Source of the DNA: Fonsecaea monophora
Taxonomy: Eukaryota; Ascomycota; Eurotiomycetes; Chaetothyriales; Herpotrichiellaceae
DNA length: 64,000 bases
NCBI RefSeq assembly: GCF_001642475.1
Contig: NW_019173982.1
Location: forward strand, 124,001-188,000
Direction: 5' to 3'
Shown: positions 21,591 to 32,463 of the stretch, one piece after another
How positions within the stretch are numbered: the first letter of the stretch is position 1
Layout of the letters: each line of letters begins with the position of its first letter
Program-made: the position numbers and the translations under genes
The notes under the pieces: generated by a model
The model's input: the letters and a program-made list of their open reading frames with translations, nothing else
The model's database searches: none
Told to the model about the DNA's origin: nothing

Positions 21591-23506
21591 ATGAGCACTG
21601 CCCTCCCTCGATTGACTTCAGAACCCCCTGCAGCCTGGAATGAGCATGATCAATACGGAACCATGAATCGAGGACATTCAAAGAGCACCCCTCAACACCC
21701 TGCGTCTATGATGCACGGACCGAGCAGACAGCGCAATGGCTTCGGTGGCGGCAACGGTGAGAAGGCTGTTCCAGTACCAGGATCAACACCATTTGGAAAT
21801 GGCGCGGACAGAAAAAGCAGTGTTTCACAGGGCCAGCCGTTATTTGATATGGCCAGAAGTCCTCCGACCACGTCAAGCAAGAGTGAATAAGTTTGTTTCC
21901 CCGAAAGAATACACGTATGCTGACACGTCGCAAGATACCAAACACGTCCCATGTAAATTCTTCCGTCAAGGTGCATGTCAGGCGGGGAATGCATGCCCTT
22001 TTTCTCATTCCCTCGATCCCATGACACAGCAAGCGCCCTGCAAATACTTTATGAAGGTACGAGTGTCTACAGAAGTCATCATAGGTCAGAATCTAACATG
22101 TGCAGGGTAATTGCAAGTTTGGCGCCAAATGTGCACTTGCCCACTATCTCCCTGACGGACGACGAGTCAATCGAGCAGACCTCGATGCCGGCTTTGCCAT
22201 GGCAGGACGGAATTTCAACTACGCAAATCGAACTGAACAGACATCATTCCCAAGTCAAGATCCGAGTGCGGGAGATTCCATGCTCAATCAACCGCCCTTC
22301 GGCCCAGACTACTTCCAAGGTCAAGCTTTTCCATTGATGGACGGTGACGAAACAGACGCGTTTCAGGACCGGTACAACCAATATCAACCGCCCTCGGCCC
22401 TCGATTCAGGTCTTAACTCACCCCCGACATCTCAGTTTGGTTCCCCTCCCAATGATTACCAATTCCCCAAGTCACCAGTCGAAAACCTTAGAACAGCTCT
22501 TAACGCACCTCTACCACAATCATTCGACGCCAATGGAGTTTCCCACATAGCGAAGTACGGACCTCTAGGTCAATCTGTCCCAGACAAGTTTGGCATGCGA
22601 TCTCCGGCCTCTTCTTCGCTGTCTAGACAACTTGGAAGTCCACCAGAATCGATTGTCAATGTCCGAAACGCCAATCTTGGGTCTAATTTGAGAAATGTGT
22701 CACCTCTAGGTCTCTCGCCGCAGAATGCAGAAGAGTCCATTGGCCAGAGAATTATGCATTCCCAACGAACCGTCAAAACGAGAGGACTTTCCGCGAGTGT
22801 TCCGCGCTCACATCTTCCTTATGAGTGGGAGGAAGGAATGGGGGCAGAGACAGACCTACTTCCTAACAGTTTGCACGATGAGTTACTTACTCCACAGGAG
22901 AAGATGCGCCGCACTTCAAGGGCGGATCAAGAGCACAGCTCCAAGGATCATGTGCATGCCCTAGCGATCCCAAGTGGAACTTCTAGCAAAGTTGGATCCC
23001 CGCCAGCGGGAAGCCCTTCCAGATTCAGTGCTCTGTGGGCTGAACAAAGGGAGAAAAAGGCAGCCGAAAGCATCGGCCCGTCCAGCTTTGGCCATGTTGG
23101 GTCACCTCTTCGTGGCTCGTGGATGCCTAACGAATCGTCGACTCCGAACGTACAAATATCTGGTATATCTCAAGCGATGGCTCGGATGCAGCTCAATCGA
23201 GTTGACTCTGGCGAATTGAATGGATTGAGAGTGCAGCCGAGTGGTCTCAGACATTCATCGGCGCCAATTGGCCGATTTGACCGCGGGATTTCCAGCCCAG
23301 GTCTGAGTTCTAAGAAGATCGATGAGGAGGTCGAAGGAGTATTCTTCCCAATGGACGGCGACGACAAGACACCGAACTGGTCAGGTCAGTCACCTCGACT
23401 AGTGCCTCTGCGCGACAGAAGTAATGGTGATTTGACAGGACAGAAAAGGGAGATTGCCGGACTTGATGAGACCGGGTTGAAGTCAATATGGGCTTTTCGC
23501 TCGTGA
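21591..23506 (+). CDS. CCCH zinc-finger protein, Lee1-like
   Basis: Three exons, join(21591..21882, 21935..22056, 22106..23506), 604 residues. Intron 1 (GTGAAT..CAAG, 52 bases) joins TTSSK to N-TKHVPCKFF; intron 2 (GTACGA..GCAG, 49 bases) splits the second finger between FMK and GNCKFG. Two tandem C-x7-C-x5-C-x3-H fingers lie at about 104-122 (CKFFRQGACQAGNACPFSH) and 132-150 (CKYFMKGNCKFGAKCALAH), followed by LPDGRRVNR. CCCH pairs of this kind bind RNA; yeast Lee1 has the same arrangement but little-known function. The remaining 450 residues are Ser/Pro-rich and disordered, with several SPP/SP sites that could be phosphorylated. Function beyond RNA binding is not clear. Confidence 0.88.
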
Positions 23507-24077
23507 GAGGTTTCTGGGGAATAACGACGGATGGCAAAACACGTTGTCACACATAATAACGAAGTACGACCGGCGTTCAAAATTGTACAGAATGGTCGAT
23601 ATCACCGGGACTCTGCATTCAAGTGACGAAGGCATGAAATCCAAAACTGACGCATACATACACACATTCCACGGCGTTTTCAACGAAAGATGAAACCGGA
23701 ACCAGGGCATTGAGAGAGAGAGGCACGAGAGAAATGATGGGGGCTACAGATACCTCTTGCTTGTTTTGAAGTCTTGCTTATATGGAGTGCCATAGAGACA
23801 ATGTTGCCAGAGTTGAATACGAGATGATTTGCTGCTGTAATACCCCAATTGTGTGTACCTGATATAGAAGGCTGCAGAAGGCTGAGGCGGAGTCTAAGGC
23901 TGAGGTCTCTAAACAGGCCTGATTGGGTCGGGATACCTTCCGCGTACACGTTTGCGTTAGGTTCCTGCATTGAACTTTTTGGAGTGTTACACAGGTCTCC
24001 GCCAGGTCTCCGACGACCGTTGACTATTCTAGCTGAAGACTGTATCCCTTCCCTTCTATCCCCCGTTGTTCCAAGGC
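23507..24077. other. Tandem intergenic region, Lee1-like 3' end to MRF1 promoter
   Basis: 0.57 kb without a supportable gene. Contains short imperfect AAGGCTGAGG-type direct repeats near 23870-23910. Confidence 0.45.
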
Positions 24078-25546
24078 ATGTTGAGTAGTGGCTCGGGGTG
24101 GCGGCTATGCTCAACATGCATTGGACCTTTGCTGCGCACGGCAGCTAGAATTGCTGCTCCTCCTCGTCTTCGAGTCCGCTTCCAGAGTTCACGTACGTCA
24201 AACATGTCTTCCCATATTGCGAGCGAGATCGCTGCACCTCTCGGACGTCCTAAGTGACTGACTTCTCTCCCAGAGTCGACATTACCTCTTGTGAATGGGC
24301 CGGAGTTATCGCCGGTTCTTCTCCAGCGCGCAAGGACAGTCGCCGCAGAACACCAGCAGCTGGCCGCGGCCAATGCGGAGAATTATGATGTAGCCGTCGC
24401 GAAGAGGATTGGGGAGTTGGGCCCCGTCTCCACGGCGTTGAAGGAGTGGGATGATGCACAGAATGTAAATATACCCTTTCATCACGGTCGGATGTCGCAG
24501 ATCTATATATTGACAATGTATTGGGGATTTAGTCTCTCGAAGAACTCAACGCTCTCCTGCATGACCCCTCTTCCGACGCTGAGCTTCGTTCTCTCGCAGA
24601 GACAGACATCCAAGCCACTACAGCCTCTTTGCAGCTGCTGGCCTCGAATCTGAAGAGGTCGCTCATCCCGCCTCATCCCTTCGCTTCCATGCCTTGTCTG
24701 ATCGAAATCCACCCGGGTGCAGGGGGCTCCGAGGCTTCCCTGTTCGCCCAGTCCCTGTTGAACATGTACACCGACTTCTGTGCGCGAAAGAGGTGGCCCG
24801 TAACACTGGCGAGCTATTCACCAGACGATTCGACTCATGAGGCGGGACTGACGGACGCGCTGCTGGAAGTCAATCATCCCGGCTCATATGATGTATTGAG
24901 GACAGAAGCCGGAGTCCATCGCGTGCAGCGTGTCCCCGCGACGGAGAAGAAAGGGCGCACACACACCAGTGCGGTCTCGGTGCTTGTACTGCCCAACCTG
25001 CCAGACTCATCGGCCAGTGCGGAGGGGTTGAATTACGACGACCCTAACTCGGACTACTACATCTCGCCGGCGGAGGTGAGATCGGAGACGATGCGGGCGA
25101 GAGGCGCGGGCGGCCAGCATGTCAACAAGACCGACTCGGCCGTGCGACTGACCCATCTGCCAACGGGGACCGTCGTGGCGATGCAAGACTCGCGCTCCCA
25201 GCACAAAAACCGCGAAAAGGCCTGGGCGGTGTTGCGGGCCAAGCTTGCCCAGATGCGCCGCGAGCAGCGCGAGGCCGAGATCATCAGCATGCGCCGCGCG
25301 GCCATGGGCGGCGTCGCCCGCACGGGCAGAGAGGACAAGATCCGCACGTACAACTTTTCCCAGAACCGGGTCACCGACCACAGATGTGGCGTGGAGAGTA
25401 GCGACCTGGACGGCGTCCTGGGCGGCGGCCAGAGCTTGGAGACGGTCATGAACAGTGTCCGCGAGTGGATGAACGAAGAAGAGGTTCGGGGCTTGGTGGC
25501 CGAGGAGGAGATGAAGATGAAGGGCAAGGAGAGACAACAGCGATAG
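24078..25546 (+). CDS. MRF1: Mitochondrial peptide chain release factor 1
   Basis: Three exons, join(24078..24192, 24274..24464, 24533..25546), 439 residues. Introns are GTACGT..CCAG (81 bases, phase 1) and GTAAAT..TTAG (68 bases, phase 0). The first exon is an Arg-rich presequence (MLSSGSGWRLCSTCIGPLLR). The class I release-factor core is complete: IEIHPGAGGSEASLFA, the peptidyl-tRNA hydrolysis motif in RGAGGQHVNKTDSAVR, and the conserved EDKIRTYNFSQNRVTDHR. It releases finished proteins at UAA/UAG in the mitochondrial ribosome. The ATG at 24078 is used because the frame upstream of it has no other ATG. Coding sequence becomes GC-rich in the third exon. Confidence 0.93.
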
Positions 25547-26202
25547 CAAAATGAAAATAAAAAACATAGCTTCAGTGAACATAGCATCTTAGTAATGCTT
25601 TCTCCTGTTTGTTTGTTTTTTCTTCTTCTGGCAGCTACTGCCGCTTGACGCCATGCTACCTACACACAGCAGGAGACGCTTGCTGGCCCATCCCTGTAAG
25701 TAAAAGCACATGTGTGAGCTCTTCAATCCCTGCAGACCCTGTTCACCAACCAGCTAGCTAACGATTTAGCTAGTTGTGCTTAGTTCGCAGCTCAAAAAAA
25801 AAGGGTCCCCTGTTCCAGTCCCTCAAAAACCTGTCATCACTCAATGCCATGCCATGTCATGCTCGTGGGTATCATCCCTTTTTTTCCCTTCTGCTTCTCT
25901 CCCGAATGCACGTCACTTTTTCCTTGCTTTTGCTTTTGCTTTGGTACTCTGCCAACAGCTTCTCCGTCACCCATGCTTCTGTTCACTATTCTTCGCTGCC
26001 TCGGATCGAGCTCTTCGAGCTCCTTCAGTGACGACATTCCGAATTCCTTTTGCAGCTGGCGGGCTGTTCAGACTGCTGGAGTGGAACGGACTATTACTCC
26101 GTAAAACATTTTTGTCGATTGTCTTGATCTTCTTGTCGTTTCGTTTGATTCAGCTATTCAACAGAAATTCTTTTTGCGCGCATTGATTCCATTAGTGTCC
26201 GT
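25547..26202. other. Convergent 3' region of MRF1 and eIF3e
   Basis: No gene visible. T-rich and CTTTTGCTTTTG-type simple sequence occurs on the plus strand at about 25590-25640 and 25910-25950. An imperfect 11-base inverted repeat with a 4-base loop lies at 25751-25776. Confidence 0.45.
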
Positions 26203-27562
26203 TCATTTCGCCACAGCGGCGCTCAACACCTGTGTGCGGAAGAATGCGCCCTTCGTCTTCTCAATGACCTGTTGGTAAACACTTTGTGGGGGGTGGTTCA
26301 TGACTACCGTTCCAGCCTGGTAATCGATTTTAGCGTCAACTTTTGTGTCGCGGATGAGATTAACAATCCATTTCTCGCCTTCACTGGGGGAAAGTCCAAG
26401 ACGGGTGGAGAGATCCCTGGATCACGGGAGTCAGTATTTGAGTTGGTGCAAAGGCGTAGTTCACTCACTGGATATCGATTCTCTGGTGGATTTTGCAATA
26501 GCTTTCCGAGATGAGATGTCGGGCACTCTCCATGAAAGCATCTGTTGAGCTCCCCAGGAAGAAATCTCCTCTCAAGATTGCCTCAGCTTCCGACAACTTT
26601 TTCTGTGCACCTTCGAAATCGAAGTCGACATATAGGGCCTTGACAAATTCCGTCACAGGGTCCTGATATTCGTAGACTTCCTGCTTCACCACTCTGACAA
26701 GGTCCTTGAGTTGTTTCTGGTAGTTGTGAGAGTTGTTCATGCGGGCACGGTTGGTGATGACTGCTGCGGTGAGGTAACGCAAAATCCAGGGACAAACAGT
26801 TTGGATAGAAGAGATGTATGGTGGGGAGAAGAACATTTCGGTCAGCTTTTCGCGAGCGGGTTCGTAGTTGAAGAAGGGGAAAAGAGCATAGTGCACCAGG
26901 GCTTCACGAGCGGTAAGTTGTGCGCGGGGGCTGTTGAACAGACGTGTCTCAATGTGTTCCTTGACCTTTTCCACTTCTTCAAGGGCGTTTTCCCATTCTT
27001 CTCCCAGAATTTCACAGACCAGCTTGCCCCACGTGGCCTTGACCACTTTTTCATTGTCAGTGGAGAGGACACGGAAGCGGTAGAGTAAGTCAGCGGCTTC
27101 GGGGTAAAGACCGCACTGGTAACGGAATCTGCCAAAATCATAGAGGTTGTCTACCATCTGCTGCGTAACTCCGTGTTGCTCTTCAAGAAATTTCAGGTTG
27201 GCGACTTTGTCACTTCGGAGTTGAGATGTAACTGACTCGTCGTTCAGCAAATTGGTCAGGTGCGCAGATTCCTCCTGGTACTTTGCCAGTTGATTCAACA
27301 CTTCCTCTCTCTTCTTCGCGTAGTCTGCAGGAGTCGCGTCTGTCTTGTGAATTTCCTTGTAAAGATTGCCGACGTAGTCGATCATGTTCGTGTCACTGAG
27401 GAGGTTGAATATGGCCTGTTTAAGGTCATCGTAACGCTCTTGTGAGATATCTTCTGACTGCAGCTTGTGTTCAAGTAAGGGAAAGATGAGATGTCGGTCC
27501 ATGTGCTGAATGAGTTTCGCCAAAAAGGCATATTCGCCGGTTGGGTCCTCGAGGTGCGCCAT
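26203..27562 (-). CDS. INT6: Eukaryotic translation initiation factor 3 subunit e (INT6)
   Basis: Two exons, complement(26203..26416, 26469..27562), 435 residues. The 52-base intron (GTGAGT..CCAG) joins RIDI-Q to DLSTRLGL in phase 2. Family signatures are LIQHMDRHLIFPLLEHKLQ near the N-terminus, the PCI-domain helices, YCKIHQRIDIQDLSTRLGLS, and the winged-helix end VDAKIDYQAGTVVMNHPP. eIF3e is a core subunit of eIF3, which loads mRNA on the 40S ribosome. I chose the ATG at 27562 because eIF3e proteins start just before this helix; the frame is open 71 codons upstream to 27775, but that part is a proline-rich translation of a CT-rich leader. Divergent from mL49. Confidence 0.94.
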
Positions 27563-28005
27563 CGTGAATCTGGGTCGCGGTTCGTACCCTATGTAAAGGG
27601 CGTCGTAGAATTCTACCACAATTTCCAAATTCTCGGGCGTTAGGATGTCTTTTGAAGGCGGAGGAGAAGGAGGCGGAGTCGGCGGGAGGGAGATGCAGAA
27701 GATATACCCAGGTATATCTTGATTATCTTCGTGCTCAGGATGGCCCTTTGGGAGATTGTGGACCTGTGAGAACATTTTGAATATTGGTGGTGCGCCTGTG
27801 AAATTGAATCGAGCGGCGTCACGCTAATCCTAAAATCGTTAGCCTTAAATAGGCAAATAAAAAGCAGCGTCAATGCCAAGACGAGTCAACGTTAGTCTTG
27901 GCGTTGACAGCCTTGCACCTCACGTGTGCATCACGTCCAGTGTCCTCGTCTCAATAATTTGCTTCCAAGGTGCACAGCGCTTCCCAATTGTTTGCGCTGT
28001 TGGAC
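27563..28005. promoter_or_regulatory. Shared divergent promoter, eIF3e / mL49
   Basis: 443 bases between the two start codons. CACGTG lies at 27921-27926 (CCTCACGTGTGC), 80 bases before the mL49 ATG. A CT-rich stretch (minus-strand sense) precedes the eIF3e start. Confidence 0.4.
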
Positions 28006-28711
28006 ATGACGATGAAGCCCCCTTCAACTCTACTTCTACGGGCCATGCTCCACCCACAAAAGCCTCTTTGTCAGGTTAGGTGGAAGTCAGAATGGATGCC
28101 CAGGGAGAAGTACGCAAAAATCACAACTCTGGACAAGCTACATCGAAGACAAAAAGCAGCCATCCGGAAAGAAAGTATGTCATTGCAGCAGGAGAGTCGT
28201 CTTGAAACTTCCCTGTCTGAACACTCACTGACATAATTCGCAACCAACAGGACAGGACAGCGAAAATCGAGCTGCCAAAATGTATCCGACCCCAACTTCT
28301 TCAGCGACTCACTCGCAGTTACAACAACCACAGCAGCAGGAGCAGGAGCAACGACAAATGCCTCCCCAACATCCATATTCCCTTAAGAGTCAAATCCAGG
28401 ACCATAATCTAACACCCACGCTCTCCCCACTTCCGTACCTGGTCGTGCGCACCCCGTCCAAAAACCTCCCAATCTACCAAACCTCCAAATCTGGCGGCTC
28501 CAAACACATCACCACGATCCGCAAGATCAAGGGTGATCTACAGGGGCTAGCAAACGCTGTGCGCGCCGCTTTGGGGTTGGAAGAATATATCACCGACGTG
28601 CGGGGACGGAAGAAGGCCAACGTTGTGATCAACTGGACGACGAGGCATGTGGTTGTGAGGGGGTGGAGAGGTCCAGAGATCAAGCGGTGGGCAGAAGTAA
28701 ATGGGTTTTGA
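28006..28711 (+). CDS. IMG2: Mitochondrial large-subunit ribosomal protein mL49 (Img2)
   Basis: Two exons, join(28006..28174, 28251..28711), 209 residues. The intron is GTATGT..ACAG, 76 bases with a CTGAC branch site, joining in phase 1. The mL49 core is LPYLVVRTPSKNLPIYQTSK, then TTIRKIKGDLQGLANAVRAALGL and a terminal beta strand HVVVRGWRG. Exon 1 is basic (MTMKPPSTLLLRAML then RWKSEWMPREKY), fitting a mitochondrial presequence; without it the protein would start at a mid-molecule Met and lack any import signal. A Gln-rich linker (QLQQPQQQEQEQRQ) separates the two parts. The protein is part of the mitoribosome large subunit. A second ATG two codons downstream could also serve. Confidence 0.88.
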
Positions 28712-29535
28712 AACATACCATGGGTGAAGAGCACAAAATGGCCACGGTGACAGGTGTCCGGAGGCATATGGCCATGCGAGCACCATACGATGTCTCATGT
28801 TCCGGAATGTGATGGTGGTGATGATGGTGCAAGGGGGGTGGGCAACCAGCTGACCTCACCGAGCCTCTGCACCTGACACCACATCCCATGGTACTGGGAG
28901 TTTCTAATATGGCGCAGTGAGCTCTATCAGGCACTGATGGGACAACAGCAAGCAATCGCAAGAACCAGAAGTCTATTTTGCGATCTACTCTACATGACGG
29001 GGGATGCATGAAAGGGAACCCTGATCTTGAGAGATATCAAGTTCCCGAAGAGTGAAGCAGAAAATAGCTGGCATGTATTTATGCGTGTATCACTAACAAA
29101 ATCAATTGTTTCATGCTTGGTGGCTTAGATTTCCTTCTCGCCAGTGTCACAAACGTATGGAGCTCAACCAAGGGGCGGTACGAGATTACAGAAGTAGCAG
29201 CCTGAAAGGCAATGCCCTTTTTCCTTTGCCTTGCTCTTAAGCTCAAGTCAAACAGCTTCTTTAATAGAATAAAGTTGAAGACTAAGTACACATATTTTGT
29301 GCCCTTCCATCTCTTTTTGGAGAGGAGTAGGCATCTCTTCAGTACCCAACCATTGTAACTATCATTTGGAGGTACAAAAAGGCCCTCAAGTCGAGCCCAA
29401 AGAAAGTTCCCGTCATAGCACATCTTGTTCTTGTCCTCCAACTCTTATTTGCACATGCTGAATGAATGCAATAGGGTATGCTCAAAATCCCGTACATCAG
29501 CCCAATGGCGCGCATGCCATCCAATGCTCATTGCG
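28712..29535. other. Convergent 3' region of mL49 and SWI1
   Basis: 0.8 kb with no supported gene; a GATGGTGGTGATGATGG simple-sequence patch is near 28809-28826. Confidence 0.45.
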
Positions 29536-32463
29536 CTAATCCTCTAAACCAGCATAAACACAAAGTTGTCGCAGAATGCCGGGATCAATATCTTTCTGTA
29601 TCATCGCTCCCAGCAAGGACTCTTTGCTCGGCATGATGCCCAACGGTACGATTGTAGAGCCGCTTTCGTCAGTTCTTCGAGCTTTTTGCACCAGAGTCTT
29701 CAATACGGCGATAGCACGATTTGCGATTGCCCCATACCCATTAGCGTCGGGTTCAAAGGCATTATTTCGGCTATTTGGTTGTGGGTGTCTGGGAGCGCTT
29801 TGAGTCGACCGGTCCGCACTCAGTAAACCAACCAACCGTAAAAGATTGCCTGCAAAACCATCGTCTGACTCTAGCCATGAGCGCGCCAATGGATGATCTG
29901 AGCCCGGAGCAAGACCCGCCAAGATCTCTGCAGCCAACATTCCTTGTAGGAGGAAGGGTTTCCGTGCTTCGATGAGTGTCCTGGTATGGCTTGAGTTTGC
30001 TGGTATTGAAGAAATTGCGAGTCCAAATGCCCTCGTCAATAGCTCGTAGGGAGGGCTCGAATGCGCATCGGTAGCAAAGATGGCCTTGTAGTATGTCCGG
30101 TTCGGTTCGTCTCGCGCCAGAAGCTTGGCGAGGCTATCGACAGCGGAAGGCATGTATTTGTGTAGAGCGGGCGTGTATGGGACGAAAGAGACCTTGGTAG
30201 CAGAGCTTGAGGTAGGTGGTGGGGTGGGTGCGAATGCAAGAAGGAAATGCAGGACACAAAGGGCTTCTTCCTTCCCAGGAAGCTGAAGCAAGGTCGACAA
30301 GTTACTAAAGTAGATGACCGCATCTTTCATGAAATCCAGGGTGTTTCTATTGTGTCGCAGGAACATTTCCGTGGTGCCAAGATATCGAATCACTGTGCTC
30401 AGTAACTTGACAACCTCGGGTTGACCCAGTGGGATGAAGTTGGCTTCGTAGAAGGAAAAATTGCGTAACAGGGTAGTGATACAAATCAGGCGATCCGCGG
30501 CTCTTTCAAGATCATAGGCGACCGTTCCAAACTCGGGGGCGTCTTGCAACGACTCGTTCTCGATGCGACAGGCCCGGACGAGATCTTCGTATGAGGTGAG
30601 GAACATTTCGTCCGAGACTTCGGTGGCGTGTTCGCTGAGGAAGGCGACCTGGTCCTGAGCACAGTCCAGTAGTGTGTCAACAAGATCATCGCATTCACTC
30701 AACGCCAGTGGCAACGCAGATTCCATTGAAAGGGTAACAAGCGTGTCCAGTGCTACCCGGGTTTCTGCGTGCATTCCTGACTTGATAGCCATCGTCAAAG
30801 CATGGATGTCAATTACACCCAACTCTCGGATAGAGGGCACAAAGGGTTTGGATTCCGCAATATGTTGGCCGATGATGAACATTTCTTCCACGTTGACTGG
30901 TCCATGGAATCTGCTGGGAGGGAGAACATCAGGCTTGAAAGGATCTTCAATCGGCTTTGATAAAGGCTTGCTCGTGTCCGGTTCGGGTTCTGGGATCTTT
31001 CCCCCACTCGTCTGAGGTCGCTTCTGGGGCGTTTGACCCTGTACCTGGCTCTGTATTGCAGCAATCTGTTGAGGATCGAACTGTCGTGATGCGCTCGGTC
31101 GGTGTTGAACAGCCGAAGTAAGATCTTGTGGCCCTTGAGCGTGTGGAGGTTGCATAAATCCATTTGCGGTAGGGTGCTGCGGCGGTTGGGCGACTGGTGT
31201 GTTGGCAGACGCACTTCTCTGGTGGCTAGGGTCTTGAGGTTGATCGCGCGGAGGTGACATTTGAGTTGGGGGTTGTATCGCCGCTTGGGCTGCCATCTTT
31301 TGCTTCTGCTGCGAGAGCTGCCATGCAGCTTCATAAGGGGCTAGATTGTTCATCCAGTACGCCTGGAGCTCTTGAGCTGCTTGCATCTGTTGTGGCGGGG
31401 GGAAGCCAAACTGGTGCGCAACCGCAGCCCACTGGTTTAGTTTCGAAATCCTTTGTGAGCCTCCGTTTTTCACCACAGCTGCGTATAACCGCAACAAGGG
31501 CAGTTGCCGACCGCATATCACCGGATTCAGATCAACCTGGCGGTTACGTGCGGCCATGAATTGTTGCAGACCTCTTATGAAATCTTCAGGATTGTTTGGC
31601 CTGGCAGGGTGAAATGCTGCTGATGCTCCTTGCGGTAACTGTGGGTTGGTACCCGGTTGGTTAGGATTGGCTGGCGTGCCGTTCATGCCACGGCCTTGAG
31701 CTTGTACTTGGGCCTGCATTTGACGCGCTTGGGCCTGGAGATGCATTTGATAGTTTCTCTGAGCTGCAGCCATAGTTGGGTGTTGCGCCGCCATGTTCAT
31801 TTGGGGGTTCATCCCGACCTGTGACATTCCGTTGTTCATATTCTGACCGAACTGAGGTTGATTGAACCCTGGCGCAAAAACGCCATTTGGCATGAAGTTT
31901 TGAGGATTGTCATGGGGCGTGCCAACGCGACTCGCATGGTCTGAAGGAGCGGGAGAAGCGTGAGGGGGGCCATGTTGAGGAGAAAACGGACTAGGAGACG
32001 TCGTCGCGACGCGTTGGTTGCCCTGGGTTGAGGCGAAATGGCTTAGCTGTTGTATGGTGGGAGATGGAGACGCATTAGATGCAGCTTGGAGATGCCCAAA
32101 CGGTGTGGGAGCATTTGAAATGGCCGGTACACCGTTGGCTTGAGGATTGAACCCGGTAAAGGGGACTTGTCCTGGAGTTTGTGATCGCGAACCTGGCAAG
32201 CCACCAGGCGCCTGGCGCGGTGAGGTGGCCAAGCTATCTTCTCTTGCTCTTTTGGAAGGTATCACCGGGTTCGTCTGGTAGATGGGGTTGTGAAATGCAG
32301 GTGAGGTGGTTCGGGCAGCGCCATTGAGGAACGCGGGATTCTGAAATTGGGCGGGATTTATCGTCTGAGGAGGTTGCAGGAAAGACATGCCAGCATCCAT
32401 TGGGCCTCCAAAGCCAACATGATTGTTTGGATTCGAGGAGGTATCGGTCAGCCAAGGGTTCAT
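29536..32463 (-). CDS. SWI1: SWI/SNF chromatin-remodelling subunit Swi1/Sol1 (ARID domain)
   Basis: Single exon, 975 residues. An ARID/BRIGHT DNA-binding domain lies at about 290-390 (FIRGLQQFMAARNR, LPLLRLYAAVVKNGGSQRIS, WAAVAHQFGFPP). The first 290 residues are rich in Asn, Gln, Pro, Met and Ala with long low-complexity stretches. The C-terminal 400 residues form helical repeats of the SWI/SNF ARID-subunit core (for example DLERAADRLICITTLLRNFSFYEANF). The family anchors SWI/SNF to chromatin and recruits it to promoters. The long divergent upstream region and apparent minus-strand splice donors at 32790 and 33311 suggest a long, spliced 5' UTR. The start at 32463 is the first in-frame ATG. 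Confidence 0.9.
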   Translation of the reverse strand: MNPWLTDTSSNPNNHVGFGGPMDAGMSFLQPPQTINPAQFQNPAFLNGAARTTSPAFHNPIYQTNPVIPSKRAREDSLATSPRQAPGGLPGSRSQTPGQVPFTGFNPQANGVPAISNAPTPFGHLQAASNASPSPTIQQLSHFASTQGNQRVATTSPSPFSPQHGPPHASPAPSDHASRVGTPHDNPQNFMPNGVFAPGFNQPQFGQNMNNGMSQVGMNPQMNMAAQHPTMAAAQRNYQMHLQAQARQMQAQVQAQGRGMNGTPANPNQPGTNPQLPQGASAAFHPARPNNPEDFIRGLQQFMAARNRQVDLNPVICGRQLPLLRLYAAVVKNGGSQRISKLNQWAAVAHQFGFPPPQQMQAAQELQAYWMNNLAPYEAAWQLSQQKQKMAAQAAIQPPTQMSPPRDQPQDPSHQRSASANTPVAQPPQHPTANGFMQPPHAQGPQDLTSAVQHRPSASRQFDPQQIAAIQSQVQGQTPQKRPQTSGGKIPEPEPDTSKPLSKPIEDPFKPDVLPPSRFHGPVNVEEMFIIGQHIAESKPFVPSIRELGVIDIHALTMAIKSGMHAETRVALDTLVTLSMESALPLALSECDDLVDTLLDCAQDQVAFLSEHATEVSDEMFLTSYEDLVRACRIENESLQDAPEFGTVAYDLERAADRLICITTLLRNFSFYEANFIPLGQPEVVKLLSTVIRYLGTTEMFLRHNRNTLDFMKDAVIYFSNLSTLLQLPGKEEALCVLHFLLAFAPTPPPTSSSATKVSFVPYTPALHKYMPSAVDSLAKLLARDEPNRTYYKAIFATDAHSSPPYELLTRAFGLAISSIPANSSHTRTLIEARKPFLLQGMLAAEILAGLAPGSDHPLARSWLESDDGFAGNLLRLVGLLSADRSTQSAPRHPQPNSRNNAFEPDANGYGAIANRAIAVLKTLVQKARRTDESGSTIVPLGIMPSKESLLGAMIQKDIDPGILRQLCVYAGLED

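Noticed and set aside
25751..25776. Inverted repeat around AGCTAGCTAA
   Set aside because: Arms of only 11 bases with a mismatch; expected by chance in a region of AGCT repeats.
26465..27775. 71-residue N-terminal extension of eIF3e
   Set aside because: The extension is Pro-rich from a CT-rich leader; family members begin near the ATG at 27562.
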